Assembly (NCBI RefSeq): GCF_900156535.1 | Contig: NZ_FTNV01000001.1 | Span: 1,736,001 to 1,800,000 of the forward strand | DNA length: 64,000 nucleotides | Direction: 5' to 3' | DNA from: Roseovarius nanhaiticus | GTDB taxonomy: Bacteria > Pseudomonadota > Alphaproteobacteria > Rhodobacterales > Rhodobacteraceae | Shown: positions 37,948 through 48,372 of the stretch, piece by piece | Layout: each line of letters begins with the position of its first letter | How positions within the stretch are numbered: position 1 is the first letter of the stretch | Position numbers and translations under genes: made by a program | Notes under the pieces: generated by a model | Told to the model about the DNA's origin: nothing | Database searches by the model: none | Seen by the model: only the letters and a program-made list of their open reading frames with translations

Positions 37948-39126
37948 ATGTCCATGCAAAGATTTCAACAGTCCCATGACAGTGCGTGCATGCCGGCCGC
38001 CCTGCGGCTTCGGTCTCGCGCTCCGTGGCTCTGCGCCGCTCTGCTGACGGGCGCGTTGGGGCCCGCCGCCGCCGCGGCTGACGTGCCGCGCGTCGTCACT
38101 GATATCGCGCCGCTCCACTCGCTGGCCGCGCGCGTCATGGCGGGCCTCGGCGCGCCCGAGCAAGTGGTGCGCGGTGGCGCCTCGCCCCACGGCTACGCGA
38201 TGCGCCCCTCCGAGGCCGCGGCTTTGGCGAGCGCCGATGCGGTCTTCTGGATCGGACCGGAATTGACGCCTTGGCTGGAGGATACGATCGGGACAGTCGC
38301 GCCTGACGCGGACGTGACGGCCCTTCTGCACGCGCCGGGGGCTACGGTCATGGCGTTCCGCGAAGGTCCGGTCTTTGACAATCACGGCGATGAAGGCGAA
38401 AGTCACGCGGCGCATGACGACCACGATCACGGCCACGAAGATCATCAGGGCCACGCGCATGAGGGCCACTCGGAACACGGGGAGGACCACACAGAAGAGG
38501 CGCATGAGGATGACCATGACCACGCGCATGACCATGCCGATGAGGGCGATGCCGATGAGGGCGATGCCGACGAGGGGCAAGCGGGCCACGACCATGCGGG
38601 GCACGACCATTCCGGCGAGGATCCGCATGCTTGGCTCTCGCCTGAGAATGCCAAGGCGTGGCTGGACGTGATGGCCGAGAAGCTGGCAGAACTGGACCCC
38701 GAAAACGCGGAGGCCTATGCCGCGAATGCTGCCGAAGGCCGGGCCGAAATCGACGCTGCCGCAGAGGATGCGGCGCGCATTCTGGCCCCGGCGAAGGGCG
38801 CGCGATTCGTCGTCTTCCACGACGCCTACCATTATTTCGAACATCATTTCGGCATCCACGCCGTAGGATCGATTGCCGCGGGCGATGCGTCGGACCCCGG
38901 TCCGGCGCGGCTGGAGGCTGTGCGCGCCATGATCCGCGATCTCGGCGTCACTTGTGTGCTGTCCGAGCCTGCGCTCAGCCCCGCGGTCGTCCGGACCGTG
39001 ATCGAGGGCAGCCCGGCCAGCGCCGGCGTGATCGACCCGTTGGGCGGCGACATCCCGTCCGGCGCCGATTTCTACCCCGCGCTTCTGCGCGACGTGGCGA
39101 CGAGGCTGGCCGAATGCGCAGGCTGA
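37948..39126 (+). CDS. znuA: Zinc ABC transporter substrate-binding protein ZnuA
   Basis: Encodes 392 residues with a signal sequence (cleavage near residue 44). Zinc ligands: H81 (SPHGYAMRPS), H227 (DPHAWLSP), a His in FVVFHDAYHYFE, and the Asp of VIDPLGG. An exceptionally long His/Asp/Glu-rich loop covers about residues 146-226 and includes a tandem 15-bp repeat (38536-38580) coding ADEGD units. The loop is typical of ZnuA and gathers zinc in the periplasm. The stop overlaps the next gene by 13 bp. Confidence 0.95.
   Translation: MSMQRFQQSHDSACMPAALRLRSRAPWLCAALLTGALGPAAAAADVPRVVTDIAPLHSLAARVMAGLGAPEQVVRGGASPHGYAMRPSEAAALASADAVFWIGPELTPWLEDTIGTVAPDADVTALLHAPGATVMAFREGPVFDNHGDEGESHAAHDDHDHGHEDHQGHAHEGHSEHGEDHTEEAHEDDHDHAHDHADEGDADEGDADEGQAGHDHAGHDHSGEDPHAWLSPENAKAWLDVMAEKLAELDPENAEAYAANAAEGRAEIDAAAEDAARILAPAKGARFVVFHDAYHYFEHHFGIHAVGSIAAGDASDPGPARLEAVRAMIRDLGVTCVLSEPALSPAVVRTVIEGSPASAGVIDPLGGDIPSGADFYPALLRDVATRLAECAG
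38536..38580 (+). repeat. 15-bp tandem repeat in the znuA His/Asp loop
   Basis: Two exact 15-bp copies (38536-38550, 38551-38565) and one degenerate copy (38566-38580) code ADEGD. The loop length is therefore likely to vary between strains by slippage. Confidence 0.8.
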
Positions 39127-39779
39127 GCGCAGCGGTTCTGGGCGCGGCGCTGACGCTATGCAGCACGCAAAGCTCCGCGCATCCGCACGTCTTCATTGAC
39201 GGCGCGCTATCGTTGATCTTTGACGATGAGGGCCGGCTGGCGGCGCTGCGCGTCGGCTGGTCCTATGATGAATTCTATTCGCTGGTGATGATTGAAGATA
39301 ACGGCCTTGATGCTGACGGTGATGGCGCGCCCGAGCCGGAGAAGCTTGACGAGTTCGCGGGCAAGGACGTGGATTGGGCGGCGGGTTTCCCCGGCGATGT
39401 CACCGTCTTGCAGGGTGGTGCGGCGCTGGAGCTGGAGAGCCCGCTGCGCCACCGCGCTTATTTCGAGAACGGGCGCTATGTCACGACCCATATCCGACCC
39501 TTGAAAGAGCCGATTCTGCCGGGCGAGGGCATCGAGGCGCGTCTCTACGATCCCACCTTCTTTGTGGCCTATGACATGCCCGTGCTGCCCACGGTCGAGG
39601 GCCGCGAGGAGTGCATCGTCACGCGCAATGCCGCTGATACCGACAAGGCCTATGAGGAGTATGGCGAGAAACTCGCCTCCGTCGATATGGGCGAGGATCC
39701 CTTCGCCGAGGTCGATCTGGGCGATATCGGCATCCTTTTTGCGGACACATTCGAGGTGACATGCGCCGCGCCCTCCTGA
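39114..39779 (+). CDS. DUF1007 family periplasmic protein
   Basis: Encodes 221 residues with a signal peptide (cleavage near SSA|HPH). The mature N-terminus HPHVFIDG is the DUF1007 hallmark and offers metal-binding histidines right at the processed end. An acidic stretch DNGLDADGDGAPEPEKLDEF follows. The gene overlaps znuA by 13 bp and the NicO gene by 19 bp, so all three are translationally coupled. A role as accessory metal carrier for the permease is inferred. Confidence 0.87.
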   Translation: MRRLSAAVLGAALTLCSTQSSAHPHVFIDGALSLIFDDEGRLAALRVGWSYDEFYSLVMIEDNGLDADGDGAPEPEKLDEFAGKDVDWAAGFPGDVTVLQGGAALELESPLRHRAYFENGRYVTTHIRPLKEPILPGEGIEARLYDPTFFVAYDMPVLPTVEGREECIVTRNAADTDKAYEEYGEKLASVDMGEDPFAEVDLGDIGILFADTFEVTCAAPS

Positions 39780-40645
39780 TCCTCGCACTGATCGCCGCTG
39801 CGTTTGCCGCGCTCATCGCCAGCGGCGCGGATGCCGCCGTTGCGCGCTGGGCGGCGGGCTGGCAGCGCGACTTTCAGAACGGCCTTGCGGGGGCGCTCCG
39901 CGCGCTGCGCAGCGGCGATCCCGGCGCGTTCGCATGGCTCATGGGCCTCGCTTTTGCCTATGGCGTCGTCCATGCGGCGGGGCCGGGGCATGGCAAGATG
40001 CTGATCGGTGGCTACGGGCTTGCCGCGCGGGTGCCAGCCTTGCGCCTGTCATGGATCGCGCTGGCCGCATCGCTGGGGCAGGCGGGCACGGCGATCGCGC
40101 TGGTCTATGGCGGGATGCTGATCCTCGGCTATAGCCGGACGCAGCTGACCGGCCTGGCCGAAGGCGCGATGGCGGCCGTGTCCGCCATCGCGATCGGGCT
40201 GATCGGGCTGTGGCTGGTCCTGCGGGGCGCGCGCAAGCTGATGGCACGCCGTTCGCGCGCGGATCATGTCCATGACGAGGACTGCGGCTGCGGCCATCGC
40301 CATGGCCCCACTGCCGAGGAGGTCGCCGCCGCCCATGGCTGGCGCGGTACGCTTGCCCTGATAGGGGCGATCGCCATCCGGCCCTGCACTGGCGCGCTCC
40401 TGCTGCTGGTGCTGACCTGGCAGATGGGCATCCCGGCGGCGGGCGTCGCGGGCACCATTGCGATGGCGCTGGGAACCGGGGCCGTGACGGTGGCGGTCGC
40501 CGTTATCGCAGCCGTGGCGCGTGAGGGCGCCCTGGGATCCGGCGCCGGCGCAGGGGGCACGATTGCGCGTGTAGTGCCGATGATGGAGATTCTGGCAGGC
40601 AGCGCGGTTGCGCTCATCGCTTTGCAGATGCTGAACTGGATCTAG
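39761..40645 (+). CDS. NicO/RcnA-type metal permease
   Basis: Encodes 294 residues with about six transmembrane helices. Family features: A-Y-G-V-V-H-A-A-G-P-G-H-G-K in the first half, a His/Cys-rich loop (DHVHDEDCGCGHRHG) and IRPCTGALLLLVLTWQMG. The family is annotated as nickel/cobalt transport. Here it overlaps the DUF1007 gene, follows znuA and probably shares the Zur-controlled promoter, so zinc is the more likely substrate. Direction of transport cannot be told from sequence. Confidence 0.85.
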   Translation: MRRALLILALIAAAFAALIASGADAAVARWAAGWQRDFQNGLAGALRALRSGDPGAFAWLMGLAFAYGVVHAAGPGHGKMLIGGYGLAARVPALRLSWIALAASLGQAGTAIALVYGGMLILGYSRTQLTGLAEGAMAAVSAIAIGLIGLWLVLRGARKLMARRSRADHVHDEDCGCGHRHGPTAEEVAAAHGWRGTLALIGAIAIRPCTGALLLLVLTWQMGIPAAGVAGTIAMALGTGAVTVAVAVIAAVAREGALGSGAGAGGTIARVVPMMEILAGSAVALIALQMLNWI

Positions 40646-40677
40646 GCTGTGCCCGAAGCGGGCGAAAAAGGCGGCGA

Positions 40678-40754
40678 TGGTAGGCCCGGCAGGACTTGAA
40701 CCCGCAACCAAAGCGTTATGAGCGCTCTGCTCTAACCAGTTGAGCTACAGGCCC
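40678..40754 (-). tRNA. tRNA-Ile (CAU anticodon, lysidine type)
   Basis: Reading the minus strand from 40754: acceptor GGGCCTG, D arm with CTCAACTGGTTAGAG, anticodon arm GAGCG-CTCATAA-CGCTT, T arm GCGGG-TTCAAGT-CCTGC, and an encoded CCA at the 3' end (77 nt). The anticodon is CAU. The segment after the anticodon stem (TGGTTG) follows the Ile2 pattern rather than elongator Met, so TilS-modified tRNA-Ile is preferred; elongator Met is the alternative. Confidence 0.9.
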
Positions 40755-40882
40755 GCCTGAGGCGTTTCCTACGCAGCGCGGCGGCGCGCGTCAAGACGCG
40801 AGCGTGCGGGAGCGGCGAGGCTTTGAGATTGCACCGGACGCCGCTTTGGGCTAGGCCCGCGATCAAATCCGAGGAGAGCATG

Positions 40883-41929
40883 ATGACTGATCCCAAGACT
40901 GGTGTGAGCTATGCCGATGCGGGCGTCGATATCGATGCCGGGAACGCGCTTGTCGAGCGGATCAAGCCCGCCGCCAAGCGTACGGCGCGGCCGGGTGTCA
41001 TGTCGGGCCTCGGCGGCTTCGGCGCGCTTTTCGATCTCAAAGCGGCAGGTTACCATGATCCGGTTCTGGTCGCGGCAACGGACGGGGTCGGCACCAAGCT
41101 GCGCATCGCCATCGACACTGGCAACATGGACGGCGTCGGCATCGACCTGGTCGCCATGTGCGTCAATGACCTGGTCTGTCAAGGCGCTGAGCCCCTGTTT
41201 TTCCTAGACTATTTCGCGACCGGCAAGCTCGAGACCGAGAAGGCCGCGCGCATCATCGAAGGCATTGCCGAGGGCTGCGCGCTGTCGGGGACGGCGCTGA
41301 TCGGGGGCGAGACCGCCGAGATGCCGGGCATGTATCCGGCGGGCGATTTCGACCTTGCGGGCTTCGCCGTCGGCGCGATGGAGCGGGGGACCGCTCTGCC
41401 CGAGGGCGTATCCGAGGGCGACATCCTGCTGGGCCTAGCATCGAACGGCGTTCACTCCAACGGCTACAGCCTCGTGCGCAAGCTGGTCGAGATGTCGGGC
41501 CTCGGCTGGGACGCGGAATGCCCTTGGTGCGAGGGCACATTGGGCGCTGCGCTGCTGACGCCGACGCGCCTTTACGTCAAACCCGCACTGGCTGCGATCC
41601 GCGCGGGCGGTGTGCACGCGCTGGCCCATATCACCGGCGGCGGCCTCACCGAGAACCTGCCGCGGGTCCTGCCCGAGGATCTGGGCGCTGATATCGACCT
41701 CGGTGCATGGGATCTGCCCGGCGTCTTTGGCTGGCTGCGCGAGACGGGCAGCATGGACGAGGCCGAACTGCTCAAGACCTTCAACTGCGGCATCGGCATG
41801 ATCGTCGCGGTGAATGCGGGGCAGGCGGATTCGCTGGCCGCGCTGCTGGCCGAGCAGGGCGAGACCGTCCACCGGATCGGGCAGGTCACCAAGGGCGCGG
41901 GCATCCGTTATAGCGGCACCCTCGCGTAA
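40883..41929 (+). CDS. purM: Phosphoribosylformylglycinamidine cyclo-ligase
   Basis: Encodes 348 residues from ATG 40883, 6 nt after GAGGAG (ATG 40880 is also possible). AIR synthetase closes the imidazole ring in purine synthesis. Conserved: S-Y-A-D-A-G-V-D, the ATP-binding [52 protein letters not shown] and [16 protein letters not shown]. Its stop overlaps the purN start by one base. Confidence 0.98.
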   Translation: MTDPKTGVSYADAGVDIDAGNALVERIKPAAKRTARPGVMSGLGGFGALFDLKAAGYHDPVLVAATDGVGTKLRIAIDTGNMDGVGIDLVAMCVNDLVCQGAEPLFFLDYFATGKLETEKAARIIEGIAEGCALSGTALIGGETAEMPGMYPAGDFDLAGFAVGAMERGTALPEGVSEGDILLGLASNGVHSNGYSLVRKLVEMSGLGWDAECPWCEGTLGAALLTPTRLYVKPALAAIRAGGVHALAHITGGGLTENLPRVLPEDLGADIDLGAWDLPGVFGWLRETGSMDEAELLKTFNCGIGMIVAVNAGQADSLAALLAEQGETVHRIGQVTKGAGIRYSGTLA

Positions 41930-42519
41930 TGAAGCGCGTCGCCATCCTTCTGTCCGGCGGCGGCTCGAACATGGTAGCGCTGGCCGATAGCATGACGGGC
42001 GATCACCCGGCGCGCCCCGCGCTGGTCCTGTCGAACCGCGCGGATGCGGGCGGATTGCAGAAGGCCGCCGCGCGCGGCATTGCGACCGAAGTGGTCGATC
42101 ACCGCCCCCATGGCGAGGACCGCGCGGCCTTTGAGGAGGCCCTGCACGCGGCCATCATGGCGCATGAGCCGGACATCATCTGCCTCGCCGGCTTCATGCG
42201 CGTCCTTACCGAAGGCTTCGTCAGCCGGTGGCAGGGCCGCATGATCAATATCCATCCCTCGCTCTTGCCCAAATATCGCGGCCTTCACACCCATCAGCGC
42301 GCGCTCGACGCGGGCGAGGCCGAAGCGGGCTGCACCGTGCACGAGGTGACGGCGGCGCTGGATGATGGCCCAATCCTGGGCCAGGCCCGCGTTGCGGTTC
42401 TGCCTGGCGACAGCGCCGAGACGCTCGCCGCCCGTGTGCTGGAGGCCGAGCATCGCCTCTATCCCGCCGTGCTGCGCCGCTTCGCCGCCGGGGATCGCAG
42501 CCCGCTTTACCTGCCTTGA
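41929..42519 (+). CDS. purN: Phosphoribosylglycinamide formyltransferase
   Basis: Encodes 196 residues. It transfers the formyl group from 10-formyl-THF to GAR. The N-terminal LLSGGGSNM phosphate loop and the catalytic set N-I-H-P-S-L-L-P-K-Y-R-G-L-H-T-H and D-D-G-P-I are intact. TAATG coupling with purM. Confidence 0.97.
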   Translation: MKRVAILLSGGGSNMVALADSMTGDHPARPALVLSNRADAGGLQKAAARGIATEVVDHRPHGEDRAAFEEALHAAIMAHEPDIICLAGFMRVLTEGFVSRWQGRMINIHPSLLPKYRGLHTHQRALDAGEAEAGCTVHEVTAALDDGPILGQARVAVLPGDSAETLAARVLEAEHRLYPAVLRRFAAGDRSPLYLP

Positions 42520-42594
42520 CGCGCGGCGCCCGTTTCAATTCGTGGCGATCCGGCCTATAGGATCGCAAAAGCCAATATCGAAAGAAGCCTCGCC

Positions 42595-43755
42595 TTGATC
42601 CAGACCATCACCAAGACCGAAGAACTGGCCGATTTCTGCGCCCGCGCCGCCCAGCACGCTTACGTCACCGTCGACACTGAATTCCTGCGCGAGCGGACTT
42701 ATTATTCGAACCTTTGCCTCGTGCAGCTCGCCTTTCCGGGCGAGGATGACGAGAACGCCGTTCTGGTCGATCCGCTGGCCGATGGCCTTTCGCTCGAGCC
42801 GCTTTACGCGCTGTTCCGCGATGAGAGCACGGTCAAGGTGTTCCACGCCGCGCGCCAAGATCTTGAGATTTTCTATGTCGATGCGGGCCTCATCCCCACG
42901 CCGCTCTTTGACACGCAAGTGGCCGCGATGGTCTGCGGCTTTGGCGAGCAGGCGGGATACGAGACGCTGGTCAAGCGGATTGCCAAGGCGCAGATCGACA
43001 AATCGTCGCGCTTTACCGACTGGTCGCGCCGCCCGCTGAGCGATGCGCAAAAGAAATACGCGCTGGCCGATGTTACCCATCTGCGCAAGGTCTATGAATT
43101 CCTCGCGCGCGAGTTGGAAAAAACCGGCCGAGACAAATGGGTGGCCGAAGAAATGGCCGTCCTGACCGCGCCCGAAACATACATCACCCGCCCCGAGGAC
43201 GCTTGGCAGCGCATCAAGACGCGCAACAGCGGCGGCAAATATCTGGCCATCGTGCGCGAACTGGCGCGTTTCCGCGAGGCCTATGCCCAAGAGCGCAACG
43301 TGCCGCGAAGCCGTGTTTACAAGGATGACGCGCTGGTCGAACTGGCCGCGACCAAGCCGGGCAACATCCAGGATCTGGGCCGCTCGCGTCTGCTCTTGCG
43401 TGAGGCGCGCAAGGGCGAGATCGCGGACGGTATTCTCAAGGCCGTGGCCGATGGCCTGGCCACGCCTGCGGCCGATCAGCCCCAGCCCGATCTCAGCCGC
43501 GAAAAGTTGCAGGTCAATCCGGCCATCGCCGATCTTCTGCGCGTGTTGCTCAAGGGGGTTGCGGACCGCGAAGGCGTCGCGTCCAAGCTGATCGCGACGG
43601 CAGCGGATCTGGATGCCATTGCGGCAGGCCGGCGCGATGCGCCCGCGCTGAGCGGGTGGCGCCGCGACGTCTTTGGCGCCGAGGCGCTGCGCCTTTGTTC
43701 AGGGGACATTGCGCTGCGCGTCAACGGCAGCACGATCGAGACCGTCTCGCTGTGA
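42595..43755 (+). CDS. rnd: Ribonuclease D
   Basis: Encodes 386 residues from a TTG, since no upstream ATG or GTG exists in frame. This DEDDy 3'-5' exonuclease trims tRNA and other small RNA ends. Exonuclease motifs: VDTEFLRE, FHAARQDLEIF and the Tyr-containing YALADVTHL. One HRDC domain follows (about 205-285: RARFREAYAQERNVPRSRVYKDDAL type) and a second C-terminal helical region. Confidence 0.95.
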   Translation: MIQTITKTEELADFCARAAQHAYVTVDTEFLRERTYYSNLCLVQLAFPGEDDENAVLVDPLADGLSLEPLYALFRDESTVKVFHAARQDLEIFYVDAGLIPTPLFDTQVAAMVCGFGEQAGYETLVKRIAKAQIDKSSRFTDWSRRPLSDAQKKYALADVTHLRKVYEFLARELEKTGRDKWVAEEMAVLTAPETYITRPEDAWQRIKTRNSGGKYLAIVRELARFREAYAQERNVPRSRVYKDDALVELAATKPGNIQDLGRSRLLLREARKGEIADGILKAVADGLATPAADQPQPDLSREKLQVNPAIADLLRVLLKGVADREGVASKLIATAADLDAIAAGRRDAPALSGWRRDVFGAEALRLCSGDIALRVNGSTIETVSL

Positions 43756-43787
43756 CAAGCGCGGGTCTCGCGGCAATTTAAATAAAA

Positions 43788-44309
43788 TCAGCGGCGCGAG
43801 GCGGCACTGTTTGTCCGGGCCAGAACGCGGATCTCGCTTGCTTCGGCCAATGCCTGTGACGAGATGAACTGGCCAGCCTCGACGCGGCGCGTCTGCTCGG
43901 GTCCCTGCGGGGTATCGGCGCGCTGCACGGCCCTCAGCGTATAGGTCAGCACGCCGTTCACCGGCTCGCCCCCGTTTTCCGGCTGCAGGCGCACGTCGAA
44001 CGCGCCTTGGCGCAGTGACAGGCCGGTAGCCTTGATGATGGCCCCGCCCGAAGATCGCTCGATCTCGACTTTCTCGACCGCATAAATCGGCGTGCCTTCA
44101 TAAGTCTCTTCGTCCGATTTGCGCTGAAAGATGCTGTTGCGCCGCTCCTCGGGGATGAGCGGATTAACGGACGCTTCGGCTGCTGTCGGAGCGGGCGCTG
44201 TGCGGCTGCCACCGAACCAGTTTGCCGGGTTAGCGCGCGAGTCGCGAAAGCCCGAGCAGCCCGCCAATGCCAGGCTGGAAATCGTCGCAATGGTTACCAG
44301 GCTGCGCAT
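43788..44309 (-). CDS. Hypothetical lipoprotein
   Basis: Encodes 173 residues with a lipoprotein signal (LALAGC, Cys18). The middle has N-P-L-I-P-E-E-R-R-N-S-I-F and GTPIYAVEKVEIERSSGGAIIKATGLSLRQGAFDVRL, a beta-rich domain found in unnamed Rhodobacterales lipoproteins. Function is unknown. It is divergent from sufE and convergent with rnd. Confidence 0.75.
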   Translation of the reverse strand: MRSLVTIATISSLALAGCSGFRDSRANPANWFGGSRTAPAPTAAEASVNPLIPEERRNSIFQRKSDEETYEGTPIYAVEKVEIERSSGGAIIKATGLSLRQGAFDVRLQPENGGEPVNGVLTYTLRAVQRADTPQGPEQTRRVEAGQFISSQALAEASEIRVLARTNSAASRR

Positions 44310-44475
44310 CTGAGGTCGTCCTTGTCACGAGGTCTTGATCTGTGCAGACCCTATCAGCCAAGCGCGCCCAAGCGCAAGCGCGCGCCACCCCGACAGAACC
44401 CCTTCCAGGCGAGCCGGGCTGGACCTTTGCCGCGCTTGCACCTACCTCTGCATCCAGAAGTGAAAGGAGCGGATC

Positions 44476-44895
44476 ATGGCACAGCCGGCATTCGAAGAGA
44501 TCGTCGAGGACTTCGAGTTTCTGGAGGACTGGGAGGATCGCTATCGCCATGTCATCGAGGCGGGCAAGGCGATGGACCCGCTTGATGACGCCTTGAAAGT
44601 GCCCGCCACCCGCGTCGAGGGCTGCGCAAGCCAGGTCTGGCTGCACCCGCAGGTCGATGGGGGCAGGTTTCACTTCGACGGCGACAGCGACGCGCTGATC
44701 GTGCGCGGCCTCATCGCGGTTCTGCGCGCGCTTTACAACGATCTGCCCGTATCGGAGGTGCCGCGCGTCGATGCGGGCGGCGAATTGGCCCGGCTGGGCC
44801 TGACGGATCACCTTTCGGCCCAGCGATCCAACGGCTTGCGCGCGATGATCGAGCGGATCAGGTCCGTGTCGTCAGAAGCCGCGCAAGCGGGATGA
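44476..44895 (+). CDS. sufE: Cysteine desulfuration protein SufE
   Basis: Encodes 139 residues, the normal length. SufE accepts persulfide sulfur from SufS and passes it to the Fe-S scaffold. The acceptor is C50 in RVEGCASQVWL. FHFDGDSDALIVRGLIAVL and the C-terminal SAQRSNGLRAMIERI match the family. No other suf gene is nearby, so it is an orphan copy relative to the suf operon. Confidence 0.96.
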   Translation: MAQPAFEEIVEDFEFLEDWEDRYRHVIEAGKAMDPLDDALKVPATRVEGCASQVWLHPQVDGGRFHFDGDSDALIVRGLIAVLRALYNDLPVSEVPRVDAGGELARLGLTDHLSAQRSNGLRAMIERIRSVSSEAAQAG

Positions 44896-44903
44896 GGCCG
44901 CGG

Positions 44904-44927
44904 ATGAGTATTTAAGACCAAGATGAA
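44904..44927 (+). repeat. Short interspersed gene-end repeat, copy 2
   Basis: ATGAGTATTTAAGACC followed by AAGATGAA, 8 bp after sufE. It forms an inverted pair with copy 3 between two convergent genes. Confidence 0.6.
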
Positions 44928-44946
44928 CTGGGGACCGCCCCCGCTT

Positions 44947-44969
44947 TTCATCTTGGCAAAACTACTCAT
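44947..44969 (-). repeat. Short interspersed gene-end repeat, copy 3
   Basis: On the minus strand ATGAGTAGTTTTGCC followed by AAGATGAA, 14 bp after purL. Together with copy 2 it can fold into a long hairpin that probably acts as a bidirectional terminator for sufE and purL. Confidence 0.6.
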
Positions 44970-44983
44970 TCCACAGGTGCGGA

Positions 44984-47149
<2,166 letters not shown>

Positions 47150-47316
47150 GAGATGATGTTCCTTCGGGCTGTCGGTTCTGTGGCGTTTGGCGTCTCTTTA
47201 TTCGATTGCGCCAAGGGGGGGAAGGGGGGCGGCAGCGCGCGGGCGAGAGGAGTTGCGGCTCTTGACGACTGGACTGTCGCTGCATCCTATGCCGGAGAGG
47301 GAAAAGGAGACGCAGC

Positions 47317-48372
47317 ATGCAGATCAAGGACAATCCGTGGCGCGGCAAGGGTCTGCCAGAGGATGCATTGCCGGATATTCCATGGCCCAGCACCGATGCA
47401 GAGGCGCCGCGTGCCCTCCTGGCGCGCTGCCCGGCGGCGGGCGCGACGCCCCTCGAGGAAACAACCGGATTCGGCCCCGCCGTCTGGATCAAGGACGAGC
47501 GCGGACGCATGAACCTTGGCAGCTTCAAGGCGCTTGGCGCGGCTTATGTGATCGCGCATGAGGCGCAGGAAGCGATGCGGACGTCCGGCAGCGAAGATAT
47601 GATGCGCAGCCTTGAGGGGCGCACCTATGTGACGGCCAGTGCTGGCAACCATGGTCTCTCGGTCGCGGCGGGCGCCGCGATTTTCGGCGCGCGTGCCGTC
47701 ATTTATCTGGCCGCGCCGGTGCCCGAGAGTTTCGCGGATCGCCTGCGCGCGCGGGGCGCCGAGGTGGTACGCGCCGGGGATCACTACGAGGCCAGCATGG
47801 AGGCCGCGCAGAACGCGACGGAGGAAAATGGCTGGACGCTTCTCTCGGACAGCTCCTGGCCCGGCTATACCGAGTTGCCGCATCGCCTGATGGAGGGCTA
47901 CCTTGCCATGGCCGCGGAGGCTGCCGAGCAGATGACCGTGCAGGCGGGCGCGCCGCCGACGCATATCCTGCTTCAGGCGGGTGTTGGCGGTCTGGCCGGG
48001 GCCTGCGCCGCGCATTTCCGCGAGGTCTGGGGCGACGGCCCGCGGATCATCGTGGTCGAGCCCGAGGCGGCGCCCGCGCTGTTCGACAGCATAGAGGCGG
48101 GGGAGTTCACCGCAACGGAGGGGCCGGTGTCATCCATGGGCCGGCTCGACTGCAAAGAGGCGTCGCTGATCGCGCTCAAGGGGTTGGCGCGCGACGCGGA
48201 TGCCTTCGCCCTGATTTCCGACGAAGAGGCAGCGGCGGTGCTGCCCGAACTGGCAGCGCTGGGCTTTGATACATCCGAATCGGGCGGCGCGGGCCTGGCC
48301 GCGATGACGCATCTCGGCCTGTCCGGCGATGCGCGCGTACTGTGCATCCTCAGCGAAGGCCCGGCCGAGTGA
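47317..48372 (+). CDS. Diaminopropionate ammonia-lyase
   Basis: Encodes 351 residues of PLP fold type II. K71 in NLGSFKALGAAY is the Schiff-base lysine, and TASAGNHGLSVAAGAAIFGARAVIYL is the phosphate/substrate loop. The segment ENGWTLLSDSSWPGYTELPHRLMEGYLAMAAEA is the mark of DpaL-type enzymes, which split 2,3-diaminopropionate to pyruvate and ammonia. It is somewhat shorter than the E. coli homologue (about 400). Coupled to the next gene by a GTGA overlap, so the two act together. Confidence 0.87.
   Translation: MQIKDNPWRGKGLPEDALPDIPWPSTDAEAPRALLARCPAAGATPLEETTGFGPAVWIKDERGRMNLGSFKALGAAYVIAHEAQEAMRTSGSEDMMRSLEGRTYVTASAGNHGLSVAAGAAIFGARAVIYLAAPVPESFADRLRARGAEVVRAGDHYEASMEAAQNATEENGWTLLSDSSWPGYTELPHRLMEGYLAMAAEAAEQMTVQAGAPPTHILLQAGVGGLAGACAAHFREVWGDGPRIIVVEPEAAPALFDSIEAGEFTATEGPVSSMGRLDCKEASLIALKGLARDADAFALISDEEAAAVLPELAALGFDTSESGGAGLAAMTHLGLSGDARVLCILSEGPAE

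Noticed and set aside
38375..38671. Met/Thr/Arg-rich alternative frame and repeats in znuA, looking like a repeat array
   Set aside because: The periodicity comes from His/Asp/Glu codons of the zinc loop. There are no spacers, so it is not a CRISPR or a separate gene.
40678..40754. Call as elongator tRNA-Met
   Set aside because: The CAU anticodon is shared, but the anticodon-stem flanks and the variable region resemble the lysidine-type Ile2 tRNA. Met remains the fallback.
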